Positions 1 to 9,190 of a stretch of DNA of 64,000 nt are shown piece after piece. The stretch is from Bacteroidota bacterium. GTDB lineage: Bacteria; Bacteroidota; Bacteroidia; Bacteroidales; GCA-2748055. The notes beneath the pieces were generated by a model that searched no databases, had not been told where the DNA came from, and was given only the letters and a program-made list of their open reading frames with translations. Positions within the stretch are counted from its first letter, which is position 1. The number at the start of each line of letters is the position of its first letter. The stretch lies in the NCBI GenBank assembly GCA_024244665.1, contig JAAEOI010000190.1, positions 1 to 64,000 on the forward strand, in the 5' to 3' direction. The position numbers and the translations under genes were made by a program.

Positions 1-25
1 AAATTGCCTGTTGAGGAAGTAAAGG

Positions 26-481
26 ATGCAAAAGCAATCTACCATAATCAATAAGCTGAAGGAGCTGAAGGAGGCCGCCTGGAGTGTTCCTCTGCAGGAC
101 TCCAAAAGCTACCTTTTTGCCAGGCGGTATGCATCGAAAACCAAAGATTTGCTTAACGAGGGTATCCGATTGGTGGGCGAGGAGGCCGAAGAGACCGAGC
201 AGATGGCCAAATCCTTCTTTCGGATGCTGGACGCAAAGCTGGACCTGAGCGGTCGGACAGAACCTCCCACAGAAGAGGAGGTAAAGGCAGCCATTGAACA
301 GCTGAAAGATGTGGGCCGGTTCTCTATATTTGCCACCCTGGTCATACTTCCCGGAGGTATTGTCTCCATGGTAGGGCTGGAGCTTCTCGCCAGAAAATTC
401 GGAATCAAAGGATTCAACCTGGTTCCATCCTCTTTCCGAAAAAGGAGAAAGTCCAATCTTCCTGCAAAACCAGGATCATAA
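26..481 (+). CDS. LETM1-like small protein
   Basis: This 151-residue protein has a charged, helical N-terminal half (about residues 1-95). A hydrophobic stretch at 100-125 follows, containing LVILPGGIVSMVGLELLARK, and then a basic C-terminus. The pattern of a proline/glycine-rich hydrophobic segment followed by LARKFG and LVPSSF resembles the core of LETM1-type domains, which bacteria carry in short stand-alone proteins of unknown role. There is no signal peptide, so a cytoplasmic or inner-membrane-associated protein is expected. The 25 bases before the start are too few to show what lies upstream. Family membership is inferred by motif reading and the function is unknown. Confidence 0.6.
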   Translation: MQKQSTIINKLKELKEAAWSVPLQDSKSYLFARRYASKTKDLLNEGIRLVGEEAEETEQMAKSFFRMLDAKLDLSGRTEPPTEEEVKAAIEQLKDVGRFSIFATLVILPGGIVSMVGLELLARKFGIKGFNLVPSSFRKRRKSNLPAKPGS

Positions 482-530
482 ACTTGGTTTGATTTTTGAT
501 CTGTATCGGATACAACAACAGCTTAGAAAG

Positions 531-860
531 ATGAAATATCTAATAGCTATTCCTGTTCTACTCGTCTCCCTTACATTGACAGGACAGAAGGTCCACAGGG
601 TAAAGTATGAGTCGCAGGCCGATCTGAAAGTCTTTATCGTGGAGTATGAATCGCAATGTGATCTGAAAGTCTTCTTCGTGAATTACGAGTCGCAGGCCAA
701 AGAGGACGGACTCTGGTATTTTGTGGAATATGAATCCCAGGCCGATAAAAATGTCTATTTTGTGGAGTATGAATCCCAGGCCGATCTGAAAATCTTTGTG
801 GCTAAATATGAATCCCAGGCAGGCTGGAACAAATCAGAAAAACAGCACCTTCTTCTATAG
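531..860 (+). CDS. Secreted YESQ-repeat protein (DUF6150-like)
   Basis: The start at 531 gives a 109-residue product beginning MKYLIAIPVLLVSLTLTGQ, a clear signal peptide; the frame is open further upstream to 489. The mature part is almost entirely six copies of a short unit built around V-x-Y-E-S-Q-A-(D/K), separated by V-F/Y-x-V strands, which suggests a small repetitive beta structure. I recall such YESQ repeats in small Bacteroidota proteins grouped as DUF6150. It sits 7 bp before the start of the beta-propeller gene at 868 and probably shares its transcript. Function unknown. Confidence 0.7.
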   Translation: MKYLIAIPVLLVSLTLTGQKVHRVKYESQADLKVFIVEYESQCDLKVFFVNYESQAKEDGLWYFVEYESQADKNVYFVEYESQADLKIFVAKYESQAGWNKSEKQHLLL

Positions 861-867
861 ATCAGAT

Positions 868-2178
868 ATGAACTTATCCACCCTGTACACAATTGCCTTC
901 CTGCTTTTAGCGGGCCTTTCAACTTTCAAAGTGATGGGGCAAAATGACCTCTCCATGACCGATTGGCCCCAGTGGAGGGGTCCCGACCGTTCCGGTACCT
1001 GGCACAATGGCCCAAGGATTGATTCACTCACCGGGAAAAATGTATCCAGGTTATGGGAGGCCCCCGTCGGGAGCGGCTATTGTGGTCCGACCGTGGCCAA
1101 TGGATTGGTTTATGTTATGGATCTGGTAGAAGGCTCCGAAAGGGTGGTGTGCATTGATTCCCAAAACGGAAAAACTGAATGGGTATATAGCTACCCGGCA
1201 GACTACAGTGTTGGGTACCCCACAGGTCCCAGGGCCTCTGTAACAATCAGTTCGGACAAAGCCTATGCGTGGGGCACCATGGGTCACCTTCACTGCCTGG
1301 ATGCAAAAACCGGTAAACTGCTTTGGAAAATCAATACCACCGAAAAATACCAGTGCCGAATTCCTATCTGGGGAATGGCATCCAATCCCATCGTTTACGA
1401 TAATCTCCTTATTGTCCAGGTGGGAGGAGTGGATGGTGCCTGCATGGTAGGTTTTAATAAAGATACCGGTGAGGAGGTCTGGCGGGCCCTGGATGATGAA
1501 GCCTCCTACTCCTCACCCATACTCATTTCACAGGCAGGAGAGCAGGTGCTGGCTTGCTGGACAGGGGGCAGCATCACCGGCCTGGATCCGAAAAACGGTT
1601 CTGTTCACTGGTCCATTCCATTCAAACCATTGAAAACGATCATCAATATTCCTGATCCGGTCTATGACCCACCCTATCTTTTTCTCAGCGGCTTCTATGA
1701 TGGCTCATTCCTGCTTGAACTGGATCAGCAATCCACCTCCGCCAAACAACTTTATCACCGCCGGGGGGCCAGTGAACGAGACACCGATGCGCTTCACTGC
1801 TGTATCTCCACTCCAACAATCGGTGGGGACTTTATATACGGTATCGACTCCTATGGGGAGGCCCGCTGCCTGGACCTGGAGACTGGCGATCGCATATGGG
1901 AGGATCTGACCCTTGTCCCCTCCGAAAGATGGGGTAATGTCCATATGGTAAAGCAGGGCGAACTGGTGTGGGGATTTAATGAAAGCGGGGAACTCCTGCT
2001 GGGCAAATTTACCCCGGAAGGTTATCGCGATCTGGGCAGGGTCCTGGTAATTGACCCGGTTAAAATCTCACCCAATCCAAGGAATGGTGTCAACTGGGCC
2101 CACCCTGCTTTTTCCGGGAACCGGGTTTTTGTCAGGAGCGATTCCATGCTGGTGTGCCTCCAAATAAAAGAGAGGTAA
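868..2178 (+). CDS. Secreted PQQ-like beta-propeller protein
   Basis: The ATG at 868 is chosen because it begins a signal peptide ending near VMGQ; an in-frame start at 796 would overlap the preceding gene. The 436-residue product opens with DWPQWRGPDRSG, the typical entry motif of PQQ-like WD40-type propeller proteins. It continues with repeated blades of the form G-K-x-x-W and Y-A-x-D-x-x-T-G (for example LDAKTGKLLWK and DLETGDRIWE). Proteins of this family are exported and are either quinoprotein-like enzymes or binding scaffolds. No cytochrome c motif is present and no cofactor ligand set can be assigned, so the substrate is unknown. Confidence 0.75.
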   Translation: MNLSTLYTIAFLLLAGLSTFKVMGQNDLSMTDWPQWRGPDRSGTWHNGPRIDSLTGKNVSRLWEAPVGSGYCGPTVANGLVYVMDLVEGSERVVCIDSQNGKTEWVYSYPADYSVGYPTGPRASVTISSDKAYAWGTMGHLHCLDAKTGKLLWKINTTEKYQCRIPIWGMASNPIVYDNLLIVQVGGVDGACMVGFNKDTGEEVWRALDDEASYSSPILISQAGEQVLACWTGGSITGLDPKNGSVHWSIPFKPLKTIINIPDPVYDPPYLFLSGFYDGSFLLELDQQSTSAKQLYHRRGASERDTDALHCCISTPTIGGDFIYGIDSYGEARCLDLETGDRIWEDLTLVPSERWGNVHMVKQGELVWGFNESGELLLGKFTPEGYRDLGRVLVIDPVKISPNPRNGVNWAHPAFSGNRVFVRSDSMLVCLQIKER

Positions 2179-2253
2179 TATTTGCCCCTATTCGCATTCA
2201 TTCCAAACACAGAATTTCATAGTTTTAGCGCATAACTTTTAACCTAAAACTAT

Positions 2254-3657
2254 ATGAGCGGCTTTTTCGGAGCAATCTCAAAACAGGATTGTGTTTACGA
2301 TGTATTCTACGGCACCGACTACCATTCACACCTGGGAACCAAAAGGGCAGGGATGGTTTTTTTCAATCAGAATGATGGGTTTCGCAGGGCGATCCACAGC
2401 CTGGAAAACGGTTATTTCAGAAGCAAATTTGAGCCGGACCTGGAGCATTTCAATGGGAATAGCGGGATAGGAATCATCAGCGATACGGATCCCCAACCAA
2501 TTCTCTTTAACTCCCACATGGGGAGATTCGCCATTACCACCGTCAGCCGCATGGTGAATATCGAAGAACTTGAAAAATACTTTCTGGGAAAGAAGAGACA
2601 CTTCACTGAGAATTTCCAGGGGAATGTAAACCCCACTGAGGTGGTGGCCAACCTGGTCTGCGAAGAGGACGATTTCGTAGCCGGAATTGAACGGGTATTT
2701 GAGCAGGTGAAAGGATCGTGTACAATGTTGATCCTGACTTCCGACCGTATCATTGCTGCCAGGGACAAGCTTGGAAGAACCCCGGCAATTATTGGCAAAA
2801 AGGATGGGGCCTATGCTGTTGCTTCGGAGAGCTGTGCCTTCCCCAATACGGGCTACGATATAGAGTACTACCTGGGGCCCGGCGAAATCGTTGAGATTAC
2901 TGCCGATGGATACAATGTACTAAAGCCAGCCAGGGAAAAGATGCAGGTTTGCTCGTTCCTGTGGGTTTATTACGGATACCCTCCCTCCTATTACGAGGGG
3001 ATCAATGTGGAAGACGTACGTTATCGTTGTGGTGCATGCCTGGCAAAAAGGGATACTGTTGAATCGGACTTTGTATGCGGGGTTCCCGATTCCGGAGTGG
3101 GGCACGCCATTGGTTATGGAAATGAAAAGGGACTGCCCTACAAAAGAGCCTACTCAAAATATACACCCACCTGGCCAAGGAGCTTCATGCCTCAGAACCA
3201 GGATATGCGCGACCTGGTGGCCCGGATGAAACTGATCCCCAACAAGGCGATGATCGAAGGTAAAAAGATGGTATTTCTCGATGACTCAATCGTACGGGGA
3301 ACCCAGCTGAAGGACAACACAGCCGACCTGAGGAAGGCGGGGGCCGCGGAGGTTCATATGCGCATTGCATGTCCACCCCTTACCTTTCCCTGTAACTTCC
3401 TCAATTTCTCCCAGTCCCGTTCAACCATGGAGCTTGCCACCCGAAAGGCTATCAAACAGCTTGAGGGTAAAGAGAGGGACCTTGAGACCTATGCCGATCC
3501 CTCATCAGATAAGTATCAGGCCATGGTGGATCAGATTGCAAAGAACCTGGGAATTGATTCCCTTATATACCAGGACCTGGGAGATCTTGTGAAGGCCATC
3601 GGGCTGCCCAGGGAGAAACTCTGCACACATTGCTGGGACGGTTCCAGCTACTTCTGA
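2254..3657 (+). CDS. Amidophosphoribosyltransferase-like protein lacking the N-terminal Cys
   Basis: The 467-residue protein has the two-domain layout of PurF: an N-terminal Ntn glutamine-amidotransferase fold and a C-terminal phosphoribosyltransferase domain. The PRPP-binding loop is intact as VFLDDSIVRGTQ (about residue 345) and the VPDSG motif is present (about 277-281). In true PurF the nucleophile is a Cys directly before GI/GV-x-G. Here the start reads MSGFFGAIS, with Ser in that place and the first Cys at residue 13. Glutamine-dependent activity is therefore doubtful; an ammonia-dependent or regulatory role is possible. Such a second PurF-like protein occurs in other Bacteroidota. A near-match to the -7 box (TAGTTTTA, 2220) lies upstream. 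Confidence 0.8.
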   Translation: MSGFFGAISKQDCVYDVFYGTDYHSHLGTKRAGMVFFNQNDGFRRAIHSLENGYFRSKFEPDLEHFNGNSGIGIISDTDPQPILFNSHMGRFAITTVSRMVNIEELEKYFLGKKRHFTENFQGNVNPTEVVANLVCEEDDFVAGIERVFEQVKGSCTMLILTSDRIIAARDKLGRTPAIIGKKDGAYAVASESCAFPNTGYDIEYYLGPGEIVEITADGYNVLKPAREKMQVCSFLWVYYGYPPSYYEGINVEDVRYRCGACLAKRDTVESDFVCGVPDSGVGHAIGYGNEKGLPYKRAYSKYTPTWPRSFMPQNQDMRDLVARMKLIPNKAMIEGKKMVFLDDSIVRGTQLKDNTADLRKAGAAEVHMRIACPPLTFPCNFLNFSQSRSTMELATRKAIKQLEGKERDLETYADPSSDKYQAMVDQIAKNLGIDSLIYQDLGDLVKAIGLPREKLCTHCWDGSSYF

Positions 3658-3721
3658 CCGCTAGTGCGATTGAATTAGATTCCTTATCTTGCAGAAACAT
3701 AATATTCTAAACCAGGACCCT

Positions 3722-5503
3722 ATGAAGCCAACGCGCAACTTCGACCTGCTGGAGCGATATATTTCTGATTTCCCCGGGCATAATGCCCTTTCCGAAAAGA
3801 TCAACGGAAAATGGGAGTTTTACACTGCCGAACAGTATAACGAGATCTCACACCATTTTGCCCTGGGACTACTTGAAATGGGGTTCCAAAAGGGAGATAA
3901 GATCGTTACTGTAACCAACAACCGGCCACAATGGAACTTCGCGGATATGGGGATGGCCATGGCCGGGGTAGTGCATGTGCCTCTCTACACCTCCCTGAAC
4001 GCAGAGGAGTATGCTTATATAGTGGAACACTCGGATGCCAAAATGGTCATTGTTTCGGACACAAAACTCCATAAACTGATCGCCCCGGAAACGAAAAAGA
4101 TTAAAGCGGTAAAACATCTCTTCACCTTTGATGAAATTGAAGGAGCCGGTCACTGGACAGAGCTTACTGATCTCGGGAAAAAGACCAACTCAGATACAAG
4201 AGACAGACTGGAAAGCATTAAACAGGAGATTTCCCCCAACGACCTGGTGTCAATCATATACACCTCCGGAACCACCGGGCGCTCCAAAGGGGTGATGCTC
4301 TCCCATGATAACCTGGTACAAAATTTTCTGCAGGCCTCGGGCGTATTCAATCTAAATGAAGAAGACCGCTTCCTGTCGATCCTCCCGGTCAGTCATGTGG
4401 GGGGCCGGCTGGGCAACTACCAGACACAGTATTCGGGAACCTGTCTCTACTACGCGGAGAATATGGGAACCATTGCCGCAAACCTTCGGGAGATCAAAGC
4501 CACAGGCTTCGATGCGGTTCCCAGGATCCTGGAGAAGATCTTCGATAATGTATTGGCCAAAGGTCGCACTCTTACCGGAGTGAAGAAGAAACTCTTTTTC
4601 TGGGCTGTTGACCTGGGGTTAAAATACAACCCCCACGGGGAGAACGGCTGGTTATATGAAAAGAAGCATAAGATCGCCGACAAACTGATCTTCAGCAAGT
4701 GGAGGGTAGCCCTGGGTGGCTGCGCCAAACTGGTGGGATGCGGTGGAGCTGCCCTGCAGCCGAGACTGGAGAGGGTTTTCTGGGCCAGCGGACTGAAGAT
4801 CATAAATATGTATGGTCTCACTGAAACTTCCCCCATCATTACCATCAACCGGACTGAAAAAGGAAATTGCAAACTGGGTACAGTGGGAACCTTGATCGAC
4901 GGTGTAGAGCTGAAGATAGCAGACGATGGGGAGGTACTCTGCAAGGGACATTGCGTAATGCTGGGCTATTACAAGGATGAGGCCCTGACCAAATCGGTCT
5001 TTGACCAGGAGGGATGGTTCCACACCGGGGATGTGGGCCATCTTGAGGATGGAAAATTCCTGATGATCACCGACAGGAAAAAGGAGATCTTCAAACTCTC
5101 CAGTGGTAAATTTGTGGCACCACAGCTTATAGAAAACCGGCTGAAGGAGTCGGCATTCATCGACCAGGTGATGGTGGTGGGTGAACATCAAAAATTTGCC
5201 AGCGCCCTCCTTGTACCCGATTTCAAATATGTAAAAGAGTGGCGGGCCAACCAGAAACTGCCCAACGGTAAGAGCAATGAGGAGTTGATTGCACAACCGG
5301 AAGTGGCTGCTGTGATCAATAACGAGATAATGCAAATCAATAAGAGCTTACAGGAGTGGGAGCGGATCAACCGTTCAAGGCTCGTATCTGATGAATGGTC
5401 CACGGCAACCGGAGAATTGTCTGCCAGCCTGAAGCTGAAAAGAAAGGTGGTGGCTTCCAGGTATTCCGAACTACTGGACTCTATCTATCAAAAACAAATC
5501 TGA
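3722..5503 (+). CDS. Long-chain fatty acid-CoA ligase (AMP-forming)
   Basis: The start at 3722 (MKPTRNF) is preferred over the upstream 3689 start because family members begin close to this point. The 593-residue enzyme belongs to the acyl-adenylate-forming family. It carries the P-loop-like YTSGTTGRSKGVMLSH, the MYGLTETSPI motif, the GWFHTGDVG motif and the hinge/C-terminal lysine region DRKKEIFKLSSGKFVAP. It activates fatty acids to acyl-CoA through an acyl-AMP intermediate in the cytoplasm. It is the first of three co-directional genes with gaps of about 12 bp, so its product may feed the neighbouring GNAT-like and FAD enzymes. Confidence 0.88.
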   Translation: MKPTRNFDLLERYISDFPGHNALSEKINGKWEFYTAEQYNEISHHFALGLLEMGFQKGDKIVTVTNNRPQWNFADMGMAMAGVVHVPLYTSLNAEEYAYIVEHSDAKMVIVSDTKLHKLIAPETKKIKAVKHLFTFDEIEGAGHWTELTDLGKKTNSDTRDRLESIKQEISPNDLVSIIYTSGTTGRSKGVMLSHDNLVQNFLQASGVFNLNEEDRFLSILPVSHVGGRLGNYQTQYSGTCLYYAENMGTIAANLREIKATGFDAVPRILEKIFDNVLAKGRTLTGVKKKLFFWAVDLGLKYNPHGENGWLYEKKHKIADKLIFSKWRVALGGCAKLVGCGGAALQPRLERVFWASGLKIINMYGLTETSPIITINRTEKGNCKLGTVGTLIDGVELKIADDGEVLCKGHCVMLGYYKDEALTKSVFDQEGWFHTGDVGHLEDGKFLMITDRKKEIFKLSSGKFVAPQLIENRLKESAFIDQVMVVGEHQKFASALLVPDFKYVKEWRANQKLPNGKSNEELIAQPEVAAVINNEIMQINKSLQEWERINRSRLVSDEWSTATGELSASLKLKRKVVASRYSELLDSIYQKQI

Positions 5504-5516
5504 CGATACAACCGGC

Positions 5517-6710
5517 ATGAAGGTAATTAAGGTAACTGACAAAGCGTCGAGACACGCCTTTCTGCGTGTTCCCAAATTGCTTTACCGGGATGAAGGCACC
5601 TGGGTTTGTCCGCTGGACAAGGAGATCGAATCTATATTCGATCCGAAGAAGAACGTATACTTCAGTCACGGTGAGGCCTCCAGGTGGATCCTGGAAGATG
5701 AGCAGGGAAACCTGGCAGGAAGGATTGCGGCCTTTATTGACCAGAATACTGCCCAAAAACAGGATCAGCCCACCGGTGGCATAGGCTTTTTCGAATGCAT
5801 CAAAAACCAGGAAGCTGCCAACCAGCTATTTGATACAGCCAGGGAGTGGCTGAAGGAGCGGGGGATGGAGGCTATGGACGGACCGGTAAATTTCGGGGAG
5901 ACTGATAAATACTGGGGATTGCTGGTGGATGGGTTCACCCATCCCTCCTACGAGATTGCATACAACTTCCCCTACTACCAGGAGTTGTTTGAAACATACG
6001 GATTTCAAACCTACTTCAAACAGGAGGGCTTTCACCTTGATATCACCGAACCCCTGCCGCCAAGATTCCAGAAGATTGCCGAGTGGATCTCCCGCAAACC
6101 CGATTATGAATTCAAACATTTCAGTTGGAAGGATTCCGATAAGTTTGTGAAAGATTTTGTAACGGTATTCAATGAGGCATGGGCCTCCTTCAAGGAGAAC
6201 TTTGAACCTCTCGAGGTCTCCTATATCAAGAAGACCATGGAGAAGGCCAGAGCGATCATCGATGAGGAGTTTGTCTGGATCGCTTACAACAAGGGGAAAC
6301 CCATCGCTATCTACATGATGTATCCCGATGTGAACCAAATCCTTAAGCACCTCGACGGCCGTATGAACCTTCCTTCCATGCTGAAGTTTCTCTACCTGAA
6401 AAAACGAAAGACCATGACCCGGACCCGGGGTGTATTGATGGGCGTTATACCAGCATTCCAGGGGATGGGTGTGGAAGCTGCCATCATCCTGCAGCTGGTG
6501 AAGGTGTTTGAGCGGAAATCACACTACACCGAAATTGAGTTCTCATGGGTAGGTGATTTCAATCCCAGGATGCGAAAAATATTCATTGGTGTGGGATGCA
6601 AATCGGTCAAACACTACATCACCTACCGGTACCTGTTCGACCGGGAAAAACCCTTCAAACGTTACCCGATCCCGGTGGAAAAAGAGGAGAAATCCTCCAA
6701 AAAAGTCTAA
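5517..6710 (+). CDS. GNAT-like N-acetyltransferase family protein (YghO-like)
   Basis: The 397-residue soluble protein starts 13 bp after the acyl-CoA ligase. Its N-terminal half (GPVNFGETDKYWGLLVDGF region) and C-terminal GNAT-like core resemble a Bacteroidota family related to E. coli YghO. In the core, GVLMGVIPAFQGMGVEAAI fits the acyl-CoA pyrophosphate-binding Q/R-x-x-G-x-G/A loop, here degenerate, and EFSWVGDFNPRMRKIF is typical of the same family. A function in acyl transfer is a family-level inference. The operon position between an acyl-CoA ligase and a lipid-type desaturase suggests a lipid or acyl-amine substrate. Confidence 0.65.
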   Translation: MKVIKVTDKASRHAFLRVPKLLYRDEGTWVCPLDKEIESIFDPKKNVYFSHGEASRWILEDEQGNLAGRIAAFIDQNTAQKQDQPTGGIGFFECIKNQEAANQLFDTAREWLKERGMEAMDGPVNFGETDKYWGLLVDGFTHPSYEIAYNFPYYQELFETYGFQTYFKQEGFHLDITEPLPPRFQKIAEWISRKPDYEFKHFSWKDSDKFVKDFVTVFNEAWASFKENFEPLEVSYIKKTMEKARAIIDEEFVWIAYNKGKPIAIYMMYPDVNQILKHLDGRMNLPSMLKFLYLKKRKTMTRTRGVLMGVIPAFQGMGVEAAIILQLVKVFERKSHYTEIEFSWVGDFNPRMRKIFIGVGCKSVKHYITYRYLFDREKPFKRYPIPVEKEEKSSKKV

Positions 6711-6722
6711 GCTGACAAACAC

Positions 6723-8165
6723 ATGACATACGATTATATTATCATCGGCGGGGGACTGGGAGGTCTTACCGCGGGTGCCAAACTGGCCAAAGAGGGAAAA
6801 AAAGTGCTGTTGCTTGAACAGCACGACAGACCGGGCGGATGTGCAACCACCTTTAAAAGAAAAGAGTATACCATGGAGGTGGGACTCCATGAAATGGAGG
6901 GGCTCTATCCCAGGGACACCAAGATCAAAATGTTCCAGGATCTGGGAATCACCGATCGGGTCAATTTCCTGGCTCTGCCCGAATTCTACCGGTTCATCAA
7001 CGACCGTGTAGACATTGTCATTCCCCACCAGGTGGAGGAGGCAAAGGTGGTTTTGAAAAAAGCATTCCCCGGTGAAGAGGAGGGGATCGATGCCTATTTC
7101 TGGCACCTTGCCAATGCAAAGAGGGTCATGGTGCTGAACCGTAAGCAACCCGAAAAAAACATTGGTCAGTTCCTGGATGAGATCATCACCAGTGAGGATC
7201 TGAAGCTGGTCCTGCTGGGTAATCTTGGATACTATCACGACGATCCCTATACCCTTTCCTGGTACTACTACCTTTCGGCCCAAAACAGCAACTACGGCGG
7301 CCGGGCCAATTACATCCAGGGTGGATCACAAAAGCTCTCCGATGCACTCATGGACATCATCACTGAAAATGGTGGAGAAGTGAAACTGAAACACCTGGCT
7401 ACTAAAATTGACTACGATGGGAAAAAAGCGGTGGGGGTCACCTACACCGATGCCCGAGGAAAAGAGAGGGGCATCTATTCAGACACCGCAGCGGATATTA
7501 TTGTTAATGCTGCGATCCCCAATTTAGCCGATGACCTCCTTTCCGCTTCAGATGGAAAAATACTGGCCAGTCACCTGCGGGAACAGAAGATCGGCGCATC
7601 ACTTCTGACAGTCTACTACGGATTTAAAAAATCCCTAAAAGAGCTGGGCAACTGTCATTATGCCACCTTTGTCTTTGACTCCTCCGTAAAAACACAGGCC
7701 GATATTCTGTCCAACAATCAGAGCGACTTCAGCACCCGTAGTTTTACCTTCGTGGACTACAGCCAGGTAGACTCACAGCTGGCCCCCGAAGGAAAAAGTG
7801 TAGGAGCCGTTTGTGCAATAGACTACCCCTCCGATTGGGAAAACCTATCAAGGGAGGAGTACAACCGTATGAAAGCCGATGTGGCCGACACCATCACCGA
7901 AAGGTGTGAACAGTTCATCCCGGGATTCAGGGATGCAGTTGAATACGTGGAGGTGGCCACCTCGCTGAGCGTAAAACGCTTCACCCTCAACCCGGGCGGG
8001 GCAGTATACGGCTTTACTCAGACTCCGGGCAGACCGGTGGGATACCTTTCAGCACTGCCCGAAAACATCCATATTGCCTCGGCATGGGGAAAGCTGGGGG
8101 GTGGCTTCTCAGGGGCCTTTCTCAACGGCTATAACACGGCCATGGAGCTGCTGCGTGATGCATGA
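6723..8165 (+). CDS. FAD-dependent phytoene desaturase/retinol saturase-like oxidoreductase
   Basis: The 480-residue protein begins with a classic dinucleotide-binding fold, DYIIIGGGLGGLTAGAKLA, followed by LLEQHDRPGGCATTFKR, the signature of the CrtI/CrtISO/retinol saturase group. The C-terminus ends with the FAD-contacting segment IHIASAWGKLGGGFSGAFLN. Related enzymes desaturate, saturate or isomerise polyene lipids. No phytoene synthase or other carotenoid gene is in view, and the two upstream genes point to an acyl-lipid substrate instead. The gene ends about 36 bp before the convergent barrel gene. Confidence 0.8.
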   Translation: MTYDYIIIGGGLGGLTAGAKLAKEGKKVLLLEQHDRPGGCATTFKRKEYTMEVGLHEMEGLYPRDTKIKMFQDLGITDRVNFLALPEFYRFINDRVDIVIPHQVEEAKVVLKKAFPGEEEGIDAYFWHLANAKRVMVLNRKQPEKNIGQFLDEIITSEDLKLVLLGNLGYYHDDPYTLSWYYYLSAQNSNYGGRANYIQGGSQKLSDALMDIITENGGEVKLKHLATKIDYDGKKAVGVTYTDARGKERGIYSDTAADIIVNAAIPNLADDLLSASDGKILASHLREQKIGASLLTVYYGFKKSLKELGNCHYATFVFDSSVKTQADILSNNQSDFSTRSFTFVDYSQVDSQLAPEGKSVGAVCAIDYPSDWENLSREEYNRMKADVADTITERCEQFIPGFRDAVEYVEVATSLSVKRFTLNPGGAVYGFTQTPGRPVGYLSALPENIHIASAWGKLGGGFSGAFLNGYNTAMELLRDA

Positions 8166-8201
8166 TACACAAAAAATAGTCGGAGCTGTTTAAGCATAGT
8201 G

Positions 8202-9179
8202 CTATAAGCTGACCGCGATCAGTATATGCTGCGAATGATAGAGCCCGTCCCCGGGGATGAAGTGCAGGTTCCATCCGATCTTCGATGAGATTCGTGGATT
8301 CTTAAAGGGATCCACGAAGAAGTCAAACCTTCCATAGTTACCTGACCTGTACAGTGGATCGCCGTAGGCCAGGGGCGGTGCATCACCGAAATAATAGGTC
8401 CCTTTTAATCCAAAAATTCCGTATCTGGCATCCAGTTGTGAAAGCCAGCCCCTGGTCCAGACATTGTCTGCCGGCCGTGCCCGGAGGTAGGTGGACACCC
8501 AACCCGTTGAGATATCAAATTCATCAAGTATCAGCTGGTCGGAAAGGTCTGCCCCTACCATTCCGGCAAGGGATCCGTCATCCCTGAGATAATTGGCATC
8601 GGCCGGATCGGTTGTTTTTGCCAGGTGATATCTGGTGGCCATGGTGGTCAGGTAGAAAATCCCGGCCCTGAAGCTGGCATCAAAACCTCCCAGTATCGCC
8701 TCCCGGGTATCAGTCGTTTCACGGCCCATCCAGTCAACCCAGCCGTGCACACTGCCCCAGGCCCAGCCGTAATATACGGAGGCTCCCTCCATGTTTGGCC
8801 GGTAATAATTCAGGGTATCGGTGAGGAGGAGCAACGGGTAGTCCATCACATCCCTTCTGGGGAAGGATCCCAATCGAAGCTGCAGCTGATCGGTCTGGTA
8901 ACTGTAATAGAGATCGATCTGTGGCTTCACCTCCAGAAATTCGCCCCCGAACTCGTACATGTAGTTGATCCCCACGTTGACCGAATGCAGGGAATCAAAT
9001 CCAAAGGAGACTCCGGGATTGATCCTGGCTCCGAAAATTGTCAGATGTGTTCCGTAAGGAGTGAAATACTCCCGGTTATCAAATATCTCGTCAAAACCCA
9101 GGTAGAATTTTGGTGCCTGTGCCATTCCGAATACGGAAAACAAAAACAAAAGGGCGATATGGGCAAGGGTCCTTTTCAA
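8202..9179 (-). CDS. Putative outer-membrane beta-barrel protein
   Basis: The 325-residue product starts with a signal peptide (MKRTLAHIALLFLFSVFGMAQ). It is dominated by alternating hydrophobic and polar stretches rich in Tyr, Gly and Asp, such as VNVGINYMYEFGG, and ends in a hydrophobic strand, SQHILIAVSL. These are properties of an outer-membrane beta-barrel. I do not recognise a family. It lies 11 bp downstream of a 75-residue Tat-signal protein on the same strand and probably shares its promoter. Confidence 0.6.
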   Translation of the reverse strand: MKRTLAHIALLFLFSVFGMAQAPKFYLGFDEIFDNREYFTPYGTHLTIFGARINPGVSFGFDSLHSVNVGINYMYEFGGEFLEVKPQIDLYYSYQTDQLQLRLGSFPRRDVMDYPLLLLTDTLNYYRPNMEGASVYYGWAWGSVHGWVDWMGRETTDTREAILGGFDASFRAGIFYLTTMATRYHLAKTTDPADANYLRDDGSLAGMVGADLSDQLILDEFDISTGWVSTYLRARPADNVWTRGWLSQLDARYGIFGLKGTYYFGDAPPLAYGDPLYRSGNYGRFDFFVDPFKNPRISSKIGWNLHFIPGDGLYHSQHILIAVSL

Positions 9180-9190
9180 TACTGCAGGGG

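Noticed and set aside
4652..5335. Long open frame opposite the acyl-CoA ligase (227 codons, minus strand)
   Set aside because: It lies fully inside a strongly recognised enzyme gene and its translation has no family features.
6543..7283. 246-codon open frame opposite the FAD oxidoreductase and GNAT-like genes
   Set aside because: Antisense to two clear genes, with low-complexity hydrophobic and His-rich translation typical of a shadow frame.
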